Of a stretch of DNA of 5,518 nucleotides, positions 1-4,422 are shown one piece after another. Both the position numbers and the translations under genes were made by a program. The number at the start of each line of letters is the position of its first letter. Position 1 is the stretch's first letter. Below the pieces are notes generated by a model. The model was not told where the DNA came from. It did not search any database and saw only the letters and a program-made list of their open reading frames with translations. This DNA comes from Globobulimina sp. (lineage: Eukaryota; Foraminifera; Rotaliida): contig PIVH01000529.1 of the NCBI GenBank assembly GCA_003354225.1, positions 1 through 5,518 of the forward strand, given 5' to 3'.

Positions 1-125
1 AGTTCAGAGTATGAGAATTTATCTGCTAATACAATACGCATTGAACCCCAAAAGAGACCCATAGGAATGCCTTGTGCTGCGTACAATATAATTAAGACAA
101 CAATGCCTAAGGCATCGGAAGCCAT
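1..125 (-). CDS. SLC33A1-like (acetyl-CoA transporter family) membrane protein, N-terminal fragment
   Basis: Reading the minus strand from an ATG at 125-123 gives 41 codons that stay open to the window edge, so only the N terminus is present. Residues 6-27 form a hydrophobic first membrane segment (LGIVVLIILY...) running into the motif YAAQGIPMGL, followed by LADKFSYSE. The Q-G-I-P-x-G-L signature just after the first helix, then a short polar stretch with S-Y-S/T, is typical of the SLC33/AmpG-like branch of the major facilitator superfamily. Eukaryotic SLC33A1 moves acetyl-CoA into the ER lumen. An in-frame TAA lies upstream at about 183-185 with no other in-frame ATG between, which supports this start, although animal relatives have longer N termini. 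A folate-biopterin (BT1) type transporter is a less likely alternative. The fragment is short, so the family call rests on one segment. Confidence 0.55.
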   Translation of the reverse strand, partial: MASDALGIVVLIILYAAQGIPMGLFWGSMRIVLADKFSYSE

Positions 126-191
126 GCTGCTAGATAAAAATCTAGTAACTCTCCAGTTTTTCCCTCAAAGCCAAAACGTCATATTATAATA
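126..191. promoter_or_regulatory. Divergent intergenic spacer between the transporter and sulfotransferase genes
   Basis: Only 66 bases separate two start codons pointing away from each other, so this stretch must contain both 5' leaders and probably part of a shared promoter. A TATA-like ATTATAATA lies directly before the sulfotransferase ATG. No defined factor site is recognised. The promoter role is inferred from layout only. Confidence 0.35.
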
Positions 192-1220
192 ATGAAGAAG
201 TCTCTTCCGCATATTTTGTCTCCTGTAACCAAGGCTAAATTATTCCCTCCTTTGTATGATTTCCATCCTGTATTAGGTGGTAAATATGGTGTTTACTCCG
301 GAATTGTACAACAACCAACAGCATCAAATGAAATGACGGATTATTTGAGGAATAATTTTCAAAGCACAGAAAATGATATTATCACTGCTAGTGTTTGGAA
401 AGCAGGATCCACACTTGTTAAGAAAATATTATTATCAATTATCCAATCTTCCAAATCGATAAAGAGTGAAATGAATTCTGTTCCTCATGATCATAGGTTG
501 AAATCTATGAATCTCGCAATGGATATTCCCATCATAGAATTTATTGCATCTCAGTTAGATTACGATGGTTGGCATGAATTTGAAAATAAAACAAACGATG
601 GTTTTCCGCGTTTATTACATACACATAATAATTTTAAATGCCTTCCATTTCGCAGTATTCATAAACAGTCAAAAATATTATATATTACAAGGAATCCCAA
701 AGACACTGCTGTCTCATATCATCATTTTCTGTCAAATATTCCGGATTTAGAGTATCTTGGAAATAATGATAATATAAAAGATGGATTAAATTTATTCTTA
801 TGTGGATTGACTCAAAATGGTGACTATTGGGATCATAATGTTTCGTGGTTTCAACATAACTTAAACAATGATGTCTTATTTGTATATTATGAAGATTTGG
901 TAAATTATCCATTGGATTCAATTAAATCGATTGCAACATTTATCAACCAACATAATGGATTGACTGATGAAGATTATGTACATATTGCAAATCAAGTGTC
1001 ATTTGACAATATGAAAAAACACCATGCTGATAATACAGGAGAGTTATATGAAGACTTTGGAATTTCAAATGATGCATTTTTCCGAAAAGGAAAAATAAGT
1101 GACTGGACAAACTATTTTGATGATACATTATCAGATTTATTTGATGCAAAAACAAGAATAAAATTTTCAGATATCCCGCAGCATCATTATTATCAACAAT
1201 TATTTGACAAATCATCATAA
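192..1220 (+). CDS. Cytosolic-type PAPS-dependent sulfotransferase (Sulfotransfer_1 family)
   Basis: This 342-residue protein should transfer sulfonate from PAPS to a hydroxyl or amine of a small acceptor; the acceptor cannot be told from sequence. The family landmarks occur in order. The 5'-phosphosulfate loop is VWKAGST with Lys70 (family form YPKSGTT). The acceptor-side motif is PRLLHTH at 139-145 with likely catalytic His145. The 3'-phosphate site is TRNPKDTAVSY at 166-176 with Arg167 and Ser175. The segment WDHNVSW lies at 213-219, VLFVYYEDL at 228-236, and the C-terminal FRKGKISDW at 297-305 supplies Arg298-Lys299-Gly300. It is longer than usual SULTs (about 290-300 residues), mainly because of about 45 extra N-terminal residues. 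No signal peptide or membrane segment is evident, so cytosol is likely. Oddities are Trp for Pro before Lys70 and His143 where most SULTs have Lys. It ends in TAA and appears intronless. Confidence 0.9.
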   Translation: MKKSLPHILSPVTKAKLFPPLYDFHPVLGGKYGVYSGIVQQPTASNEMTDYLRNNFQSTENDIITASVWKAGSTLVKKILLSIIQSSKSIKSEMNSVPHDHRLKSMNLAMDIPIIEFIASQLDYDGWHEFENKTNDGFPRLLHTHNNFKCLPFRSIHKQSKILYITRNPKDTAVSYHHFLSNIPDLEYLGNNDNIKDGLNLFLCGLTQNGDYWDHNVSWFQHNLNNDVLFVYYEDLVNYPLDSIKSIATFINQHNGLTDEDYVHIANQVSFDNMKKHHADNTGELYEDFGISNDAFFRKGKISDWTNYFDDTLSDLFDAKTRIKFSDIPQHHYYQQLFDKSS

Positions 1221-1292
1221 GTTTCTGTTGTCGTCTATACTTTGTTGTGGATTTAACTTTGCCTCTAGGTTTTTTGTAGCACTCTAGTCTTT

Positions 1293-1298
1293 AATAAA
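1293..1298 (+). promoter_or_regulatory. Possible AATAAA polyadenylation signal overlapping the next start codon
   Basis: AATAAA lies 73 bases after the sulfotransferase stop, and its last A is the first base of the ATG of the SPRY gene. If used, the sulfotransferase transcript would end inside the next coding region. The hexamer is common by chance in AT-rich DNA, so confidence is low. Confidence 0.2.
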
Positions 1299-2083
1299 TG
1301 TCCAACAGTCCGCAAAAGTCAAACTTCAGGATACAATGGAATGATATTAAACAAGTAATACATGCAGAACAAATGAAGAAAAAACAGCAAAAGTATATGT
1401 TGAAACCGCTCGAAAACAATGAATTCACACTAAAATACGCGGAATGCATCGATGTTGTTTCAGGATATTGTAAAATGCTGCATAACAACATATACTATAT
1501 TCCAATTGAAATTATTCAAATTATTTTATTTTATTTCTATGATACATTTAAATTTAATCTGTATAATCATGGCGCTGGATTTGAATTTATAAACAATCAG
1601 ACTGTCACAAAGATAAACTCACAAACAGCGACATGTGTATTTGGTGAAGAAATTTCAAATAAAAAATGCAAAGGATTTGATTTATACATTGAATGGAAAT
1701 GTTGTGTAGAAGCGTTTTTTATGGGATATATTACATCGACATTGGAAGCATCCATTAAGGAATCGAAGCATTTCTTAGGTCACGGATTAAATAAACAGCA
1801 TTCTGTTGGTATTGAAGTGTATAAAGAATATAATAATTTTACATTATCAGATAAGAAAAATAATTATAAAATGTTAAATTATGCGGCAAGAGAGAACTTC
1901 AAACAAGGCGATGTGTTCAGATTATGTTTTAATTTCAAAGATAAGCAATTGGTAATATATCACAATGGATTTAAAGCGGATACATTGTCATTGCAATATA
2001 AACAATTAACACCGGCGATATCGTTGAGATATAAAGGAGAAACAATAGAGATTATAAAGTGTGGTTTAATATTATATGATTGA
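1298..2083 (+). CDS. SPRY/B30.2-fold protein with an F-box-like hydrophobic helix, function unknown
   Basis: This is a complete 261-residue protein ending in TGA. Residues 1-60 are basic and partly helical (KKKQQK at 28-33). Residues 66-82 (YYIPIEIIQIILFYFYD) form a short Ile/Leu-rich helix of the 'IPxEIIxII' type, like the first helix of an F-box. From about 87 to 258 the protein resembles a SPRY domain: CVFGEEIS at 113-120, a Trp-containing strand with FFMGYI at 140-145, SVGIEVYKEYNNFTL at 169-183, and the diagnostic GDVFRLCFNFKDKQLVIYHNG at 204-224 followed by LTPAISL. SPRY domains bind protein partners. With an F-box-like helix in front, a substrate adaptor for ubiquitin ligase is conceivable, but the helix is too short to claim an F-box. 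It lies 77 bases downstream of the sulfotransferase on the same strand. No catalytic residues are expected or seen. Confidence 0.75.
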   Translation: MSNSPQKSNFRIQWNDIKQVIHAEQMKKKQQKYMLKPLENNEFTLKYAECIDVVSGYCKMLHNNIYYIPIEIIQIILFYFYDTFKFNLYNHGAGFEFINNQTVTKINSQTATCVFGEEISNKKCKGFDLYIEWKCCVEAFFMGYITSTLEASIKESKHFLGHGLNKQHSVGIEVYKEYNNFTLSDKKNNYKMLNYAARENFKQGDVFRLCFNFKDKQLVIYHNGFKADTLSLQYKQLTPAISLRYKGETIEIIKCGLILYD

Positions 2084-2294
2084 CATGTGTTTGCATGATT
2101 TGATATCGTCGATCCCAAAAACAAGAATTAAAACAAATTATAAAAAAAAACAAAAAAAAACAAATTAAAAAAAAATTAAAACAGTTGAAGTGTGAACCTA
2201 AAAAGTCAATTGTTTAATTTATAATTACATTATTCAACAACTAATCTATTGATTCTATTCACTAAATGTCAACATTATATATGTATATATTTTA
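2084..2294. other. A-rich convergent 3' spacer
   Basis: This 211-base stretch lies between the ends of two genes that point toward each other and should hold both 3' untranslated regions. It contains a very A-rich tract at 2134-2182 with three separate runs of nine A. On the minus strand, AATAAA (2296-2291) overlaps the TAA stop of the SAM-like gene and could be its polyadenylation signal. No gene is seen here. Confidence 0.5.
2134..2182. repeat. Low-complexity poly(A) tract with three A9 runs
   Basis: CAAATTA occurs at 2134-2140 and CAAATTAA begins at 2161. The bases between and after are mostly A, with nine-A runs at 2142-2150, 2152-2160 and 2167-2175. It sits just after the SPRY gene and may reflect a 3' untranslated region or nucleosome-excluding DNA. 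Confidence 0.6.
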
Positions 2295-3170
2295 TTAGAC
2301 AAATCCCAAGTTACTGCTTCCGTCATTATTCAACAAAGTGGTAACATTACCATCCATAGCAGTTCTCGTGAGTTGACCACCTTGACCTTGACCATTCTCA
2401 TTATTATTATACATTCCATCCGAATCACTGCCATCTTCGCTGGATGTATCACCTTCGACTTGTTGCAACTGTTGGAACGGCACTTGGTGTACATGTGCAA
2501 CATCGGCCCCTTTGGTCTCAGAATTTATTAATTTTATGATTGGATTAGCCTTATTTTGCAATTGCTTATAATTTTTCTTTCTTTTTTTCTTTTTCTTTTT
2601 TTTCTTTTTCTTACCGACACCATGGCCGCCAAACTTCTTCCATATTATCATTGCATCCTTTTTATGTTTTATAATCTTATCAATGTTCTTTGGCGATTTT
2701 ATATGGAAATAAAAGGACCAAAAAGTAGCAACGCCCCTATTTACAAAGTGTTTGTGATGTTTTTCTTTCATATTGATCGAAGACAATTTATTTTCGAATT
2801 TTAAAGTGTCCTGTTTAAATTTGTCAATTTCTTTTACAAATAATTTTCTATCGACAACAGTCATTTCAATATCATCATTTGATAAGAATTCATCGTCAAA
2901 AATGTCTGGATCTACAAAACGAATATCATTGGATTGTGTGGCTATAAATCGATTTAAATATTTATCGCATCGGCTTTTACCCAGAGACACTTGTAAGAAA
3001 CGTTTGAATTCAGACTGGCATTCCGCATCATAATCGATTGTATCACTATAATCCAATGATTTTTGCTCATTAAATAAATTATCAATAATTGGTGAACTAT
3101 GCGCTGAAAAAACTGGTGATCCCGGCTGCTGATTATATAAATCCACCTCGGCATCTGTGTATATATACAT
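2295..3170 (-). CDS. SAM-like domain protein with polybasic run and acidic, Asn/Gln-rich tail
   Basis: This is a complete 291-residue protein on the minus strand. Residues 52-118 look like a SAM helical bundle: FKRFLQVSLG and CDKYLNRFI are helices 1 and 2, and FLSNDDIEMTVVDRKLFVKEIDKF matches the last turn and long final helix, where SAM domains usually read 'L...D L..lGi...hRkkil'. SAM domains bind proteins or RNA. Residues 120-180 are basic and helical. Residues 187-199 are ten Lys followed by Arg-Lys-Lys, a strong nuclear or nucleolar targeting or nucleic-acid-binding run. The tail from about 227 is Gln-rich, then acidic (GDTSSEDGSDSD) and then Asn/Gly-rich, so it is probably disordered. 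Residues 140-157 (HFVNRGVATFWSFYFHIK) are aromatic but too short and polar to be a confident membrane segment. The family call is tentative and no enzyme motif is seen. Confidence 0.6.
   Translation of the reverse strand: MYIYTDAEVDLYNQQPGSPVFSAHSSPIIDNLFNEQKSLDYSDTIDYDAECQSEFKRFLQVSLGKSRCDKYLNRFIATQSNDIRFVDPDIFDDEFLSNDDIEMTVVDRKLFVKEIDKFKQDTLKFENKLSSINMKEKHHKHFVNRGVATFWSFYFHIKSPKNIDKIIKHKKDAMIIWKKFGGHGVGKKKKKKKKKKRKKNYKQLQNKANPIIKLINSETKGADVAHVHQVPFQQLQQVEGDTSSEDGSDSDGMYNNNENGQGQGGQLTRTAMDGNVTTLLNNDGSSNLGFV
2573..2612. repeat. 40-base pure pyrimidine/purine tract encoding the polybasic run
   Basis: The plus strand holds only T and C across these 40 bases, with a longest T run of eight at 2596-2603. 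Read on the minus strand it is AAA/AAG/AGA codons giving the poly-Lys stretch. Such tracts are prone to replication slippage and to A-run frameshifting during translation. Confidence 0.8.
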
Positions 3171-3256
3171 ATTTTACATATTACTCACATTACACACCCC
3201 GAATGAGCTCATTTTATGACAAAATACACTAATTAATGCGCATAAGCACTGTTATT

Positions 3257-3317
3257 CAAACATTTACAAAATTAGTAACATTTCAAACATTTACAAAATT
3301 CAAACATTTACAAAATT
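3257..3317. repeat. Three copies of a 17-bp repeat, two in direct tandem
   Basis: CAAACATTTACAAAATT occurs identically at 3257-3273, 3284-3300 and 3301-3317. Copies two and three abut with no spacer; copies one and two are separated by ten bases. Each copy is preceded by TT. Confidence 0.9.
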
Positions 3318-3381
3318 TGGAAACTCAGTGACAATAAAATGTTACGTATCGGTGTCGATTCAGATCAGTGTGCTTCTGATA

Positions 3382-3432
3382 ATTGGTAATTCCGACAATT
3401 AGTGTTACCAATGTTAGTCAGAAATTACCAAT
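3382..3432. promoter_or_regulatory. Cluster of three CCAAT-like elements with a 10-bp inverted pair
   Basis: ATTGGTAA (3382-3389), TTACCAAT (3405-3412) and TTACCAAT (3425-3432) share one 8-bp core, the first inverted relative to the others. The outer two extend to a perfect 10-bp inverted repeat, ATTGGTAATT (3382-3391) and AATTACCAAT (3423-3432). CCAAT boxes bind NF-Y in many eukaryotes. The cluster lies about 210-260 bases upstream of the SAM-like start, a plausible promoter position. The function is inferred. Confidence 0.35.
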
Positions 3433-3556
3433 ATTTGTTAGCAATGGCGACATTTTACAATTTAGATTCAAAAAAAAAAGCGAATACATGTAAAAATCAT
3501 CAAAAGTGTTTCTCAGAAACGATGTTGTCATAAAAATAGATCATTCAGATTTATAT

Positions 3557-4357
3557 TCAATTCTGAAAAAATATATTATATTTTAAAAATATGAAAATAG
3601 CTATAGAGGGACCTAGAAAATCTCCCATAATATCATGTACCAACAGCATTGTATTTTCTTCTTCATCATAATTAGAATCAGCATTAGAGTCAGCATCAAC
3701 ATCATAATTAGAATGATGAGATCCTTTATGTTCGTCCTTGCTGTCATCCGCATCATCATTATCATCATCGTCTTTTGTTTCTTTTTGTTTTAATATCCGA
3801 CGTAATAAATAAATATATGGTTGCCTTGTTTTTATGTCTTTTGTAATATCGATTTGTCGATGATATAAATTCCACTTTGCAGCAAATTGTTGCGCTGCAT
3901 CGACACAATTGGAATGTTCAAAATGCAACGGATTGTTTTCTTCTTTGACCTCTTTTATTCCTAACAATAAACAGCGAGTATGCTTGGTCGAAAAGAAAGT
4001 TTGTTGGATTATTTTATCGATAGATTTGTTTAAATGGTTTAATGATTCGATATTATGCGTGTTGTATGTCAATATTATACCATCTGCAGCCGAGACATAA
4101 TGCAAATGCTCATCGACAAAACCCATATTTTCCGCAGTATCATAGATTATGGTTTCGATGTCAGGCAATTTGTCACCAATCGAATACGAGGTGCACTTAA
4201 AAGTTATACCCGCCAAAGGTTCAGACTCCCAGCTCTCATTAAACCACTTGGATTTGCCTGGGTTGGTCCCAAATAAAAATATTTTGAGTCGGGATTTGTA
4301 TGATGTATTGTGAGATTGTATCATCTCTTGGTCCACTTTGCTGAGGTTTTTGCCCAT
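3557..4357 (-). CDS. Ras/Rab-like protein with degenerate G motifs (probable pseudo-GTPase), N-myristoylation signal
   Basis: This 266-residue protein follows the Ras fold order but lacks most nucleotide-binding residues. It starts MGKNLSK, a typical Met-Gly-x-x-x-Ser N-myristoylation signal. After a first strand (LKIFLFG) comes GTNPGKS at 30-36. It keeps Lys35-Ser36, but the P-loop is one residue short of GxxxxGKS, so Phe falls on the usual first Gly. The switch I region reads EPLAGITF with Leu48 in place of the Mg-binding Thr. Switch II is YDTAEN at 72-77, with Glu for the Gly of DTAG. The usual NKxD reads GIKEV at 133-137, and no SAK motif is evident near 168-175. Residues 196-235 are a long acidic linker (DDDDNDDADD, DADSNADS). 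There is no C-terminal prenyl Cys. The last 20 residues are hydrophobic and may be unspliced intron. The start lies 65 bases from the divergent dehydrogenase gene. Confidence 0.7.
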   Translation of the reverse strand: MGKNLSKVDQEMIQSHNTSYKSRLKIFLFGTNPGKSKWFNESWESEPLAGITFKCTSYSIGDKLPDIETIIYDTAENMGFVDEHLHYVSAADGIILTYNTHNIESLNHLNKSIDKIIQQTFFSTKHTRCLLLGIKEVKEENNPLHFEHSNCVDAAQQFAAKWNLYHRQIDITKDIKTRQPYIYLLRRILKQKETKDDDDNDDADDSKDEHKGSHHSNYDVDADSNADSNYDEEENTMLLVHDIMGDFLGPSIAIFIFLKYNIFFQN

Positions 4358-4422
4358 GGTTAAATATAGGTTTTCGGAATGTTTTTTTTAAAAAAACTGA
4401 GGTTTAATTTTATCAGAGCATA
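4358..4422. promoter_or_regulatory. 65-base divergent promoter region with a T8A7 tract
   Basis: The spacer separates the starts of the minus-strand Ras-like gene and the plus-strand dehydrogenase gene. It contains eight T followed by seven A (4382-4396), which is self-complementary. Poly(dA:dT) tracts of this kind exclude nucleosomes at many protist and fungal divergent promoters. The role is inferred from position. Confidence 0.4.

Larger units (their letters stand above)
3171..3556. promoter_or_regulatory. 386-base gene-free stretch upstream of the SAM-like gene
   Basis: No supported gene lies here. It is upstream of the minus-strand SAM-like start and downstream of the minus-strand Ras-like stop, so it should hold one gene's promoter and 5' leader and the other's 3' end. 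It contains three copies of a 17-bp repeat (3257-3317), three CCAAT-like elements (3382-3432), an A9 run near 3471-3479 and a 13-bp near-palindrome at 3508-3520. If the Ras-like gene has the alternative 3' splice discussed in the findings, that coding region would extend to 3528. Confidence 0.45.

Noticed and set aside
565-1218. Several open frames of 61-91 codons on both strands inside the sulfotransferase gene.
   Set aside because: They are shadows of the plus-strand gene with no recognisable motif and skewed low-complexity composition.
2551-2614. A GTAAGA donor-like site (minus strand, 2614-2609) just before the poly-Lys run, suggesting the run is an intron.
   Set aside because: The acceptors tried, ending at 2566, 2551 and 2517, give 49-, 64- and 98-nt introns that break the downstream frame, which is open and coding-like. 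Purine-rich sequence also lacks a pyrimidine tract.
2556-3154. Open frames opposite or inside the SAM-like gene.
   Set aside because: One is mostly the translated poly-pyrimidine tract (Phe/Leu), and the others have no family features. The minus-strand 291-residue frame explains the region.
3171-3556. CRISPR-like array from the 17-bp repeats.
   Set aside because: The repeats are too short, two are directly adjacent with no spacer, and the context is eukaryotic.
3909-4276. Two plus-strand frames of 63 and 73 codons opposite the Ras-like gene.
   Set aside because: They are antisense shadows of a gene with a clear fold pattern.
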